Shown here: piece after piece, positions 1-8,002 of the stretch
Numbering within the stretch: the first letter of the stretch is position 1
Layout: each line of letters opens with the position of its first letter
Assembly (NCBI GenBank): GCA_023266435.1
Contig: JAHFQF010000045.1
Coordinates: 1-13,767, forward strand
DNA length: 13,767 nucleotides
Direction: 5' to 3'
From: Legionellales bacterium
Lineage (GTDB): Bacteria > Pseudomonadota > Gammaproteobacteria > Berkiellales > Berkiellaceae
Notes under the pieces: generated by a model
The model's input: the letters and a program-made list of their open reading frames with translations, nothing else
Databases searched by the model: none
What the model was told of the DNA's origin: nothing
Position numbers and translations under genes: made by a program

Positions 1-3000
1 TTACAGGCTAAAAATGCATTAGATGAGGTGCTGAAAAAGCTGCAGGATAGAGAAAATGTGGTGTCAGGTTCTCATCAAGCTTTGTTGGGCATATTGGCAA
101 TGGGGCATGCGATTAAGACCTTAAAGACAGGGAAGAAAAAAGATTTTAATGAAGATGCTCTGATAACATTATTAATAAATCTGTCAAAAGATCAGCTTGA
201 TCAATTATATAAGTTTTATCAACATACACCAGCCAATCTTGCGTGTTTGCAACATGCTTTAGAAAGGCGAGATAAGCAAAAAGCCTTTGCAGTCTTTCTT
301 GAGAGCTTTGAAAAGGCGCCTTTTGGTAAACGGGATGAGAAAGCACAGTTTGATTGTTCACAAGTAGAGCGTGTGGTCAATCAGTCCGCTAACGTGCGCA
401 ATCACAGCCAACACAGTTATCGACACCGAAAACAGCTCATAGAAGCATTTTTATTTGTGAATGAAATAGGCTCTGTGTTGCCTGTCTATGCGGGTAAAAC
501 TGCGAGAGACTTGTCAAACGCAGAGATTTCACAATGCTTTCAAAAAATAAAAAGAAAAGAATTTGGGAATCTTTCTCCCTTTCAAAATCGATTACTTGCC
601 TTGGGATTAATGCGTGAGGCGATGTATCGCAGTACGGGACAGTTCTCTTACTCAACGCAGATGCTGGCTATTATTGATTGCATGATGCATGAAGGCGATG
701 TGATCGCTCAGATTGATACAGGACAAGGTAAAAGTTTAATGGATGTGATGAAAGCCGTCATTTTATCGTTAGACTCCGATCGAGTAGATATCACCACGTC
801 GTCGTTGGTGGATTCCAAGCGTGACATTGCGAATTATGGTCCATTTTTACAAGCCCTAGGGATTCAGTACTCGCACACACCGATTACTGCCTCATCAGAC
901 CCTGCTGATTTTAAATCAACAGGGATCAACTTCAGCACATTTTCACATTTTTCTTTATTTTTTTCTAAAGCAAAAGCACAGGGCATGGCGCTTGAAGACA
1001 CAGAGTCCGTGTCTTTGATTGTGAATGAATCTGACCATTCACTTTTAGATGATACAACCATTTATCGTTATGCGACGCCGAGTGGTGTTGGTTTTGGGCA
1101 GGAGTGGATTTACGAGGCGATCAATCAGTTTGTGACGAATCCGGGATTTACTGATAGCAAAACGAATCAAAGGCAAGACATTGATGGCTTGAGAAATTAT
1201 TTGATTTCTAAAGCACGAGAAAATAAGAAATCCTCAAAAATTATTCATCGCTTTGATGATAAACAGTTATTAGGCTGGATCAATTCTGCCTTGATCGTGA
1301 ATTATAAGTTTCGTGAAAATTATGATTATGTGATTGCTGAAGACACTGAAGATAAAATCATACACGGTGTGATGCGTCATACGCGTGCTGTGAAGGTTGT
1401 CATGAAAGACGGAAAAATCAGTCCGGATTTGAAATTTGGCGATGGTTTGCAACAGTTAATCTGCGCGCGTTTAAATCGAGAGCGTAATACCACAGAATTT
1501 TTGATTGAGCCAGAAACCAAAACCATTATCTCTTCGAATAATAAAAATCTCATGGATTATTATCGTTCAAAAAGAGGTTTTATCTGGGGATCTTCTGGCA
1601 CCATTGGCTCAGATCCAGAAATTCAACGGCAATATCAGAAATATGGTTTTGAGTTTTCTAAAATAGAGCCACACCAAAAAAAGCAAGTCAAGCAATTTGA
1701 GCCGATAATTTTGGACACGGAAGCTGCACAATTTGAAGAAATTGCTAAACAATTACTTTTGGCGAATCAAAGTAAAAATCAGCCTCCTTGTTTGGTTTTT
1801 TGTAAAGACATTGAGACGGCAGCAAAGCTGGATGCTTTTCTAAAGCGAAAAAATCTGAATACACAATGTTACACGGGTATGGGAAATGAAGAAGCCGTCA
1901 TTGAAAAGGCTGCACAACCAGGGACTATTACGATTACAACGCCTGCATTGGGTAGAAATACAGACATTCCATATGACAAAATGGTGGGCTTGCATGTTTG
2001 GCATACTTCTGTTGATGCAACACGGTGGGAGCAGCAAAGAAGTGGGAGAACAGGCCGGCAAGGCTCTCCAGGACAAGTGCATTATGTATTGAATGCAGTT
2101 AACCTAAAAGGAAAAGAAGTAGAAAAGGTGCGTGCTGAGATAGATGCGGGGTTGTCTGCTGATCAAGATTCACTGGAAGAAATCTATGATTTGATTGGCT
2201 ATTTTCTAAATCGAGTGGCGCGAACTTCATCCGATGATTTTCTGGATGGGAAGGCCAAATTCTTGCGAGAGGTTTGGGCTAAATTCAGTGAAACATCTGA
2301 AAAGCAATATCGAGATGAAAAACAAGCAGGTCACTATAATGGGTATACTTTTGTTCAGGAGAGAGTGGATCAATTTAATCAACTTTTACAGGGTGCTTTA
2401 AAACCAGATCGCTTCCAAGCGCTTACAAAGGCTGAGGTGATCGAATTCATGGAATCCGATTATGTAGAGACTGAAAACACGCTAGTGTATTCAAAAACAG
2501 TTAAGTTATCAGATTGCACCACTCCGGCTACCATCGCCTACCATGCCTTGGGTTTTGCAGACAAGGATATCGATGAAACAAAAAAACAAGAAACAAAAGC
2601 ACAAGTAAACGAATTATTGCGGGGACTAGAACAAGGCAATGCAACCGTAGCGCATGCGAGTTATTTAAAGTATCTGAATGAGACACCGATGCGCCAACAG
2701 GCGCTCACTGACATTCACAAGGATTGCTTAAGCCAATTTTTAACAGAAAACTCAAAAAGACGATCGCTCATTCAACGAGTATTCTGCAAAGGCAAGTTGC
2801 ATCAAATTTCGAATAATAAACATTATTTACTGTTTTTCCATGCGTGCGTGTCTATCTCAGCCAAAGAACAAACAGCCATCGTTGACTTAAATGTGTTGCA
2901 AAAAACCTTGAGTGCCTTGTTGGATGAGTATCTCTCACAAAGTTGGTTCCTCAATGCAGACAGAAAAAAAGCAGTAAATGATCTAAAAACATCTATCAAC

Positions 3001-3168
3001 GGCGCTCAAAATGTAAACGCCATTATTACTGCTCTGTCAACAACCCAGATCACCGTCGCTAAAAAAGACATCCAAACAAAGACTCATTTTGGCGCCGTCA
3101 TGTCAAACCATTGCATTTTTCGGGTAAAAGTCGCTTACAAGAAACGGTGGATCAGGCTTTTCGCTTAA
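1..3168 (+). CDS. SecA-like DEAD-motor ATPase, 5' partial, probable effector or accessory protein
   Basis: The frame is open back to base 1, so the true start lies outside the window; a GTG at 28 is internal. With residues counted from base 1, a Walker A-like TGQGKS lies at 240-245. A SecA motif II-like stretch VNESDHSLLDD begins near 341, and GSSGTIG at 530-536 corresponds to the MTGT region of SecA. A C-terminal RecA-like half carries ALGRNTDI (649-656) and SGRTGRQG (681-688), matching the AGRGTDI and GRSGRQG motifs of SecA. The first ~200 and last ~350 residues look unlike SecA, and the preprotein-binding domain is not recognisable, so this is not the housekeeping translocase. Such proteins occur in Legionella-type genomes as accessory or effector-like proteins; export by Dot/Icm is inference. 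Motif II has Asn where DEAD proteins have the first Asp, so ATPase activity is uncertain. The last ~20 residues look out of frame, and coding seems to continue in the -1 frame at 3111-3449. Confidence 0.75.
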   Translation, partial: LQAKNALDEVLKKLQDRENVVSGSHQALLGILAMGHAIKTLKTGKKKDFNEDALITLLINLSKDQLDQLYKFYQHTPANLACLQHALERRDKQKAFAVFLESFEKAPFGKRDEKAQFDCSQVERVVNQSANVRNHSQHSYRHRKQLIEAFLFVNEIGSVLPVYAGKTARDLSNAEISQCFQKIKRKEFGNLSPFQNRLLALGLMREAMYRSTGQFSYSTQMLAIIDCMMHEGDVIAQIDTGQGKSLMDVMKAVILSLDSDRVDITTSSLVDSKRDIANYGPFLQALGIQYSHTPITASSDPADFKSTGINFSTFSHFSLFFSKAKAQGMALEDTESVSLIVNESDHSLLDDTTIYRYATPSGVGFGQEWIYEAINQFVTNPGFTDSKTNQRQDIDGLRNYLISKARENKKSSKIIHRFDDKQLLGWINSALIVNYKFRENYDYVIAEDTEDKIIHGVMRHTRAVKVVMKDGKISPDLKFGDGLQQLICARLNRERNTTEFLIEPETKTIISSNNKNLMDYYRSKRGFIWGSSGTIGSDPEIQRQYQKYGFEFSKIEPHQKKQVKQFEPIILDTEAAQFEEIAKQLLLANQSKNQPPCLVFCKDIETAAKLDAFLKRKNLNTQCYTGMGNEEAVIEKAAQPGTITITTPALGRNTDIPYDKMVGLHVWHTSVDATRWEQQRSGRTGRQGSPGQVHYVLNAVNLKGKEVEKVRAEIDAGLSADQDSLEEIYDLIGYFLNRVARTSSDDFLDGKAKFLREVWAKFSETSEKQYRDEKQAGHYNGYTFVQERVDQFNQLLQGALKPDRFQALTKAEVIEFMESDYVETENTLVYSKTVKLSDCTTPATIAYHALGFADKDIDETKKQETKAQVNELLRGLEQGNATVAHASYLKYLNETPMRQQALTDIHKDCLSQFLTENSKRRSLIQRVFCKGKLHQISNNKHYLLFFHACVSISAKEQTAIVDLNVLQKTLSALLDEYLSQSWFLNADRKKAVNDLKTSINGAQNVNAIITALSTTQITVAKKDIQTKTHFGAVMSNHCIFRVKVAYKKRWIRLFA

Positions 3169-3449
3169 CTGATGCGTTGACCCCACAAAATCTCACCGAT
3201 CAGGTGATGAAAGATCACATAACAGCCTTGAATAAGCAAATAGCAGACGCTGGAGCGCATGTAAAGCAGGATGCCAGTTTAGATGAGTTCAAGCAGGCAT
3301 TGACTACAGCAGCTCCCGAGGACAGAAAGAAAGACAAAGCCAATCTATCTGTGTTAGATAAGAGTCTTACTAGTATGCATGACGCTGATCACCTGAAACA
3401 CGAACCTGATGGCATGAAAGCACGCAAGCCTAAAAAACCGAGTGCATAG
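3111..3449 (+). CDS. Probable frameshifted C-terminal part of the SecA-like protein
   Basis: This -1 frame ORF overlaps the end of the SecA-like gene by 58 bases and runs for 112 codons from a TTG that has no ribosome binding site. Read through the overlap, one missing base near 3105-3110 would join FGAVMS of the upstream frame to KPLHFSGKSRLQ of this one, which reads as natural protein. By contrast, the upstream frame ends in a basic, unlikely tail. The product is helical, rich in Gln, Asp, Ala and Lys, and ends in a basic stretch with KARKPKKPSA. No domain is recognised. Alternatives are a separate small gene, slippage at the A6 run at 3061-3066, or a sequencing error; a simple frameshift is the favoured reading. 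Confidence 0.5.
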   Translation: MHFSGKSRLQETVDQAFRLTDALTPQNLTDQVMKDHITALNKQIADAGAHVKQDASLDEFKQALTTAAPEDRKKDKANLSVLDKSLTSMHDADHLKHEPDGMKARKPKKPSA

Positions 3450-3506
3450 CCTGTTTGGTTTCTCACTGCTATTAAGTGAAGGGTTCTTGCAGACGTAGTT
3501 TGCTCT

Positions 3507-3545
3507 CGTCATCGCGAGGGAGCATAGCGACCGTGGCGATCTAGG
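3507..3545. repeat. REP-like intergenic repeat
   Basis: This stretch resembles a widespread bacterial intergenic repeat whose consensus reads roughly GTCATTGCGAGGAGCG followed by AGCGACGAAGCAATC. It contains a short inverted repeat, ATCGC at 3511-3515 and GCGAT at 3536-3540, so it can fold. It lies in the 328-base gap between the SecA-like gene and groES. Apart from this repeat and the groE promoter/CIRCE block, I see only weak short hairpins in that gap, such as AGTTACT/AGTGACT near 3580-3600. Copy number in the genome is unknown. Confidence 0.5.
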
Positions 3546-3683
3546 CGTATGATCATGATCGTGGAAAAATTAATTCACATAGTTACTGCGGAGTGACTGT
3601 TGTAATTCTGCTTGCCTTAATGTCAGTGGTCTGATTTCTGCCCGGCCAAACCCCTCAGCTAGAGACTCGTAAAAAATAAAAAC

Positions 3684-3711
3684 TTGACAAGATTCTGGAA
3701 CGGATTATGAT
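3684..3711 (+). promoter_or_regulatory. sigma70-type promoter of groESL
   Basis: A perfect -35 box TTGACA (3684-3689) is followed after 16 bases by TATGAT (3706-3711), a 5/6 match to the -10 consensus. Transcription would start near 3718, inside the CIRCE operator. No sigma32-type -10 (CCCCAT) is seen at the right distance, so control seems to rest on repression by HrcA rather than on the heat-shock sigma factor used by E. coli. Confidence 0.8.
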
Positions 3712-3737
3712 TAGCACTCAATAGCACAGAGTGCTAA
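3711..3737. promoter_or_regulatory. CIRCE operator (HrcA binding site)
   Basis: TTAGCACTC (3711-3719), nine spacer bases and GAGTGCTAA (3729-3737) match the CIRCE consensus at every position of both arms. The first T is shared with the -10 box and the operator covers the predicted start point. A bound HrcA dimer would therefore block initiation and be released on heat or protein-folding stress. The hrcA gene itself is not in this window. Confidence 0.95.
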
Positions 3738-3777
3738 ATTTGGTAAGTTGAATTTCAAACAAAATAGGAGGATTAGC

Positions 3778-4077
3778 ATGACTGGAATTAACGTCTCTCC
3801 ACTAGGGGATCGCGTTTTGGTCAAACAAGATGACGAACCTCAAATGACCCAGGGCGGCATTTACATCCCTGACACAGCAAAAGAAACACCACAATGGGGT
3901 GTGGTTGTGCGTGTTGGACCTGGCAAACAACTAGACAACGGCGAAATCCGCGCTTTGACAGTGAAGAAAGGCGACAAAGTCCTCTTTGGTAAATATGCTG
4001 GTACAAAAGTCAAAGTTGTTGATGAAGAATACCTCTTCTTACGTGAAGAAGACATCATGGGTATTGCTGATAAATAA
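3778..4077 (+). CDS. groES: Co-chaperonin GroES (Hsp10)
   Basis: The 99-residue product has the normal GroES length. It begins MTGINVSPLGDRVLVK, contains the mobile loop region around TQGGIYIPDTAKE, and carries GKYAGTKVKV and the terminal EEYLFLREEDIMGI block. It forms the heptameric lid that caps GroEL in the cytoplasm during ATP-driven folding. The ATG at 3778 is chosen because a full AGGAGG (3766-3771) lies six bases upstream; the longer in-frame extension to 3748 would start inside the leader and is not conserved. It is the first gene of a groES-groEL operon, 34 bases before groEL, under the CIRCE operator. Confidence 0.97.
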   Translation: MTGINVSPLGDRVLVKQDDEPQMTQGGIYIPDTAKETPQWGVVVRVGPGKQLDNGEIRALTVKKGDKVLFGKYAGTKVKVVDEEYLFLREEDIMGIADK

Positions 4078-4111
4078 GCATTGATTGTTTCAAAGTAAAC
4101 GAGGAATTAAC

Positions 4112-5758
4112 ATGGCAAAACAATTTAAATTTGACGCAGACGCTCGTGCAGCAAGTCAACGTGGTGTTGAACAGTTAGCTCGCGCTGTGGCCGTCACTTT
4201 AGGACCTAAAGGACGTAACGTTGTTATTCAAAAATCTTTCGGTGGTCCTACTATCACCAAAGACGGTGCAACCGTTGCTAAAAATATTGAACTTCCTGAT
4301 GTCATTGAAAACATCGCTGCTAAATTAGTAAACGATGTTGCTGCAAAAACTGCAGACGATGCAGGCGATGGTACAACTACCGCCACTGTATTAGCACACG
4401 CAATTTTCTCTGAAGGCAATAAAGCAGTTGCCGCCGGTATGAATCCAATGGATCTCAAACGTGGTATCGAGAAAGCAGTGAAAGTCGCCGTTGAAGCATT
4501 GAAAGAATTGGCTGTGCCTTGCAAAGACAGCAAAGCAGTGGCTCAAGTCGGTACAATTTCTGCAAACTCAGATACCGAAATCGGTCAAATCATTGCTGCC
4601 GCAATGGACAAAGTCGGTAAAGAAGGTGTTATTACTGTTGAAGACGGTAATATTGAAAATGAATTAGACGTTGTAGAAGGCATGGAGTTTGACAGAGGCT
4701 ATTTGTCCCCATACTTCATCAACAACCAACAAAACATGACTGCTGAATTAGAAAATCCTTTTATTTTGTTAGTTGATAAAAAGATTTCTAATATTCGTGA
4801 ATTGCTCCCAGTATTGGAAGCAGTTGCTAAGTCTGGCAGGTCCTTGTTTATTGTTGCAGAAGACGTTGAAGGCGAAGCGTTGGCCACTTTGGTTGTTAAC
4901 ACCATTCGCGGTATCGTCAAGGTATGCGCAGTGAAAGCACCTGGTTTTGGTGATCGTCGTAAAGCCATGTTAGAAGACATCGCTGTACTGACCAAAGCAA
5001 CAGTAATCGCTGAAGAAGTGGGCTTGAGCTTAGAAAACGCGACGTTGAATGACCTAGGTGTTGCAAAACGCGTTGTTGTCAGCAAAGAAAACACAGTGAT
5101 CATTGATGGTGCTGGTGAAGCAACTCAAATTTCTGCTCGTGTTGACTCTATCCGTCGCTTAATTGAAGACGCGACTTCTGATTATGATCGTGAAAAGCTC
5201 CAAGAGCGTGTTGCGAAATTATCTGGTGGTGTTGCTGTCATTAAAGTAGGCGCATTCACTGAAATTGAAATGAAAGAAAAGAAAGCCCGTGTTGAAGATG
5301 CATTGCATGCAACGCGCGCGGCCGTTGAAGAGGGTGTTGTACCTGGAGGTGGCGTTGCTTTAGTAAGAGCTATTGCTAAAGTCAAGGAAGTTAAAGGTGA
5401 GAACCAAGATCAAACAGTGGGTATTAATATCATTGTTCGTGCTTTAGAAGCACCTTTACGTCAAATCGTTGCAAACGCAGGTGGCGAACCTTCTGTTGTT
5501 TTAAATAAAGTAATGGAAGGCAAAGGAAACTTTGGCTTCAACGCAGCAACTGGTGAATTTGGTGATATGCTAGAAATGGGTATTATCGATCCTACTAAAG
5601 TAACACGTAGCGCATTACAAAATGCTGCTTCTGTTGCTGGTATGATGATTACTACAGAATGCATCATTGCTGATTTACCTGAAAAAGACAAAGCCGATGC
5701 AGGCCATGGTGACATGGGCGGCATGGGTGGCATGGGCGGTATGGGCGGCATGATGTAA
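4112..5758 (+). CDS. groEL: Chaperonin GroEL (Hsp60)
   Basis: The 548-residue product has the length of E. coli GroEL. It shows the ATP-binding segments TLGPKGRNVV and DGTTTATVLA, the GroEL signature AAVEEGVVPGGG, and a C-terminal GGM repeat tail ending GGMGGMM that projects into the folding chamber. It assembles as a double heptameric ring in the cytoplasm and folds proteins with GroES and ATP. The ATG at 4112 is preceded by GAGGA (4101-4105) at a good distance and gives the conserved MAKQFKFD start; the upstream in-frame start at 4085 is rejected. The gene is co-transcribed with groES and followed by a strong terminator. I see nothing unusual in the sequence, so this is probably the main housekeeping chaperonin. 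Confidence 0.98.
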   Translation: MAKQFKFDADARAASQRGVEQLARAVAVTLGPKGRNVVIQKSFGGPTITKDGATVAKNIELPDVIENIAAKLVNDVAAKTADDAGDGTTTATVLAHAIFSEGNKAVAAGMNPMDLKRGIEKAVKVAVEALKELAVPCKDSKAVAQVGTISANSDTEIGQIIAAAMDKVGKEGVITVEDGNIENELDVVEGMEFDRGYLSPYFINNQQNMTAELENPFILLVDKKISNIRELLPVLEAVAKSGRSLFIVAEDVEGEALATLVVNTIRGIVKVCAVKAPGFGDRRKAMLEDIAVLTKATVIAEEVGLSLENATLNDLGVAKRVVVSKENTVIIDGAGEATQISARVDSIRRLIEDATSDYDREKLQERVAKLSGGVAVIKVGAFTEIEMKEKKARVEDALHATRAAVEEGVVPGGGVALVRAIAKVKEVKGENQDQTVGINIIVRALEAPLRQIVANAGGEPSVVLNKVMEGKGNFGFNAATGEFGDMLEMGIIDPTKVTRSALQNAASVAGMMITTECIIADLPEKDKADAGHGDMGGMGGMGGMGGMM

Positions 5759-5783
5759 GTCATCCACCACCGATTGTGTTACT

Positions 5784-5812
5784 AAAAGGCTCCGTTAAGG
5801 AGCCTTTTTTTT
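5784..5812 (+). terminator. Rho-independent terminator of groESL
   Basis: AAAGGCTCC (5785-5793) and GGAGCCTTT (5799-5807) form a perfect nine-pair stem with a five-base loop, running into eight T residues (5805-5812). It lies 26 bases after the groEL stop codon and separates the operon from the ankyrin gene. Confidence 0.93.
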
Positions 5813-5841
5813 GGTAAGTGTTTTTTGATCAAAGGATTGAC

Positions 5842-7728
5842 ATGAATATATTTGAAGCAATAATCGCTCGGGACGAGACTGCAGTTCGACTGGCACTGGA
5901 AAGCGATCCTGAGGCAGTCAAAGCAGAAGATGAGGAACATAGAAAGCCCTTGCATGTGGCCGCTGCAATGGGTCTTACTAACATCGCTCAGGTCTTGCTC
6001 AATGCTAAAGCTGACATCAATGCAAAAATCATCCCCAGTTTTTATTCTTCTGATTCAGATAAGAAAGACATTGAAAAATCCCCCCTACACTTGGCTGCTT
6101 ATCATGGTCACTTTGCAGTAGCGCGTTTGTTATTAGATAGAAACGCGGAAGTAGATGCGGCAGATTATCAGGGTAATACTCCGCTACATGACGCTGTAAG
6201 CCAAGGTTGTAATGCGCTCGTCACCTTGTTGCTGGATAGAAAAGCATCAGCTAATGCAAGTAATAGATCGAGACAAACACCAGTACATGTTGCTGCAGCT
6301 GGCGGCAAGAAAGGTGCATTAAAAAAATTACTTGCGCATGGCGGGAAGGTGAATGTAGAGGCTTATGGGTGGTGCTTACCTATTCATTTAGCTGCCAAAT
6401 ATGGGCATGTAACAGTCACACAGATGCTGCTTGAGCATCATTCTAAGGTCAATGCACAATTCCTATGTTCAGATGAGACACCGCTGCATTTTGCTGCACT
6501 CGGTGGACACTATAAAACTGTGCGGTTATTACTGCGACATGGCGCCAAAGTGAATTGTTTCAATGAGGATGGAAAAACGCCACTACATTTAGCAGCAGAG
6601 GCAGAATCAAAAGCAGGCAATAGCTTTCCGCACATCGTAGCAGCGCTACTTGAAAAGCGAGAGGGTATTGAAGACACAAAAGTGGATGTTGTGACTGGTA
6701 AAGGAAGATTTAATCCTTATTATAATACACTTTTTGCACCTCCTCATGTGCAAACACCACTACATGTGGCTGCAGCAGCAGGACATAGTGCGGTTGTAGC
6801 CAAGTTACTTGAGGGTGGAGCAGATAAAGAAAAACAAGACTATGAACGTCGTACTGCACTTCATCATGCAGCGATGTCTGGTGATGAAAAAACAGTGCGG
6901 GTATTGCTGCAGCGTGGCGCCGATGTGAATGCTAGCAATTACGAGCACAAGACCCCACTATACTTTGCCGCTCAATGGAGGCATGCGAGAGCAGTGGGGG
7001 TGTTACTGGAATATCATGCGGCAGTGAATGTCCGTGACTATCAGGGCAATATGCCGTTGCATTGTGCCATGGGGGGATGGGGCGTTGATTCTAAAAGAAA
7101 ACTCATAGCCATACTATTGGCGCAGGGTGCTCGAGTGAGTGAGCGAAATTCAGAGGGTATGACACCACTACATCTAGCCGTTCTTGATGGGTCTGCATGG
7201 GCTGTAGAAAAAGTGCTGTCGGCCCTGGGTCAGGAGATACAACAAATAAGAGCAGACATGTCAGATCAGGAAGCAGATCTGACACCTTATGTTGATGAAA
7301 TTCTCAATGCACGAAATAAACGAGGCGATACTGTGCTGCACATAGTGTGTGCTAAACAACCAAGCCGCGCAAAAAATCAAATCTTGCAGCTATTATTAGC
7401 TCGAGAGATGGATGTGAATTGTCTCAATGCCAATGGAGACACCCCGTTACACAACATGGCAGCCGCAGCAGGCGCTGGTTGTATACAAGCGATGCAGGTC
7501 TTACTAGCTCGAGGTGCCGTGGTCAATGTTGCTAACAAACAAGGCGATACTCCCTTGCATTTAGCAGTTCGCCATCGGCATAAAAAAATGGCACTTTTAT
7601 TGATGGCACAGGGTGCAGATGCGAACTGTCTGAATAACAAGGAGCCACCAGAAAGTCCTTTAAGCATCGCAGCGCAGACATGCCCACGTTTACATGAACA
7701 GATGCAGGTTAGATGCATTCCCTTGTGA
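5842..7728 (+). CDS. Ankyrin-repeat protein (16 repeats), candidate secreted effector
   Basis: The product has 628 residues and is almost wholly ankyrin repeats. I count about 16 repeat cores of the TPLHLAA type, from RKPLHVAAAMG near the N-terminus to DTPLHLAVRHR and a degenerate SPLSIAAQ at the end. They are usually followed by an LLxxGAxVNxx segment, and two insertions separate repeats. There is no signal peptide or membrane segment. Ankyrin solenoids bind proteins, and bacteria of this type often inject them into host cells through the Dot/Icm type IV system; that role is inference. The ATG at 5842 follows AAAGGA (5831-5836), whereas the upstream GTG at 5818 sits against the groE terminator. 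The reading ends abruptly in MQVRCIPL, just after the last repeat, and a -1 ORF takes over. The solenoid could therefore be truncated by a frameshift. Confidence 0.85.
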   Translation: MNIFEAIIARDETAVRLALESDPEAVKAEDEEHRKPLHVAAAMGLTNIAQVLLNAKADINAKIIPSFYSSDSDKKDIEKSPLHLAAYHGHFAVARLLLDRNAEVDAADYQGNTPLHDAVSQGCNALVTLLLDRKASANASNRSRQTPVHVAAAGGKKGALKKLLAHGGKVNVEAYGWCLPIHLAAKYGHVTVTQMLLEHHSKVNAQFLCSDETPLHFAALGGHYKTVRLLLRHGAKVNCFNEDGKTPLHLAAEAESKAGNSFPHIVAALLEKREGIEDTKVDVVTGKGRFNPYYNTLFAPPHVQTPLHVAAAAGHSAVVAKLLEGGADKEKQDYERRTALHHAAMSGDEKTVRVLLQRGADVNASNYEHKTPLYFAAQWRHARAVGVLLEYHAAVNVRDYQGNMPLHCAMGGWGVDSKRKLIAILLAQGARVSERNSEGMTPLHLAVLDGSAWAVEKVLSALGQEIQQIRADMSDQEADLTPYVDEILNARNKRGDTVLHIVCAKQPSRAKNQILQLLLAREMDVNCLNANGDTPLHNMAAAAGAGCIQAMQVLLARGAVVNVANKQGDTPLHLAVRHRHKKMALLLMAQGADANCLNNKEPPESPLSIAAQTCPRLHEQMQVRCIPL

Positions 7729-7934
7729 TTGCGAGATTAACGCAAGAGTTAAAGACAGCAAGACAAGCCTTGCAGGCGGTTCCTCATTACAAGCATGTTC
7801 GTCCTGTGTTGTATCGCTATGAAGCAGAGATTTCACCCACCCCATCTTCGGAAGAAGAGACTGAAAAGATGGTAGAAATTGCAGAGGTGGCAGATGTTAC
7901 AGACTTAACAGCGCGTCTAGAATTGACAACCTAA
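7713..7934 (+). CDS. Small acidic ORF overlapping the ankyrin gene; possible displaced C-terminus
   Basis: This 73-codon ORF starts at an ATG 16 bases before the end of the ankyrin gene, in the -1 frame; the codon just before it in its own frame is TAG. An AGG about five bases upstream is a weak ribosome binding site. The N-terminal half, LVIARLTQELKTARQALQ, is predicted helical. The C-terminal half is acidic, with SSEEETEKMVEIAE about 16 to 29 residues from the end. That resembles the glutamate-rich E-block of Dot/Icm substrates. It may be a translationally coupled small gene, or the original C-terminus and secretion signal of the ankyrin protein cut off by a frameshift at 7713-7728. No domain is recognised. 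Confidence 0.5.
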   Translation: MHSLVIARLTQELKTARQALQAVPHYKHVRPVLYRYEAEISPTPSSEEETEKMVEIAEVADVTDLTARLELTT

Positions 7935-8002
7935 TAGTAGTCTTAAAATAGAGCTCGTCCCGCCAGGCTAGTGACTGTGTTCTGAAAAACCTAAGATTTA
8001 GA

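Noticed and set aside
4228..5763. Several 60-134 codon minus-strand ORFs inside groEL
   Set aside because: They mirror the strong codon pattern of groEL; their Pro/Ser/Thr-rich translations are typical of antisense frames.
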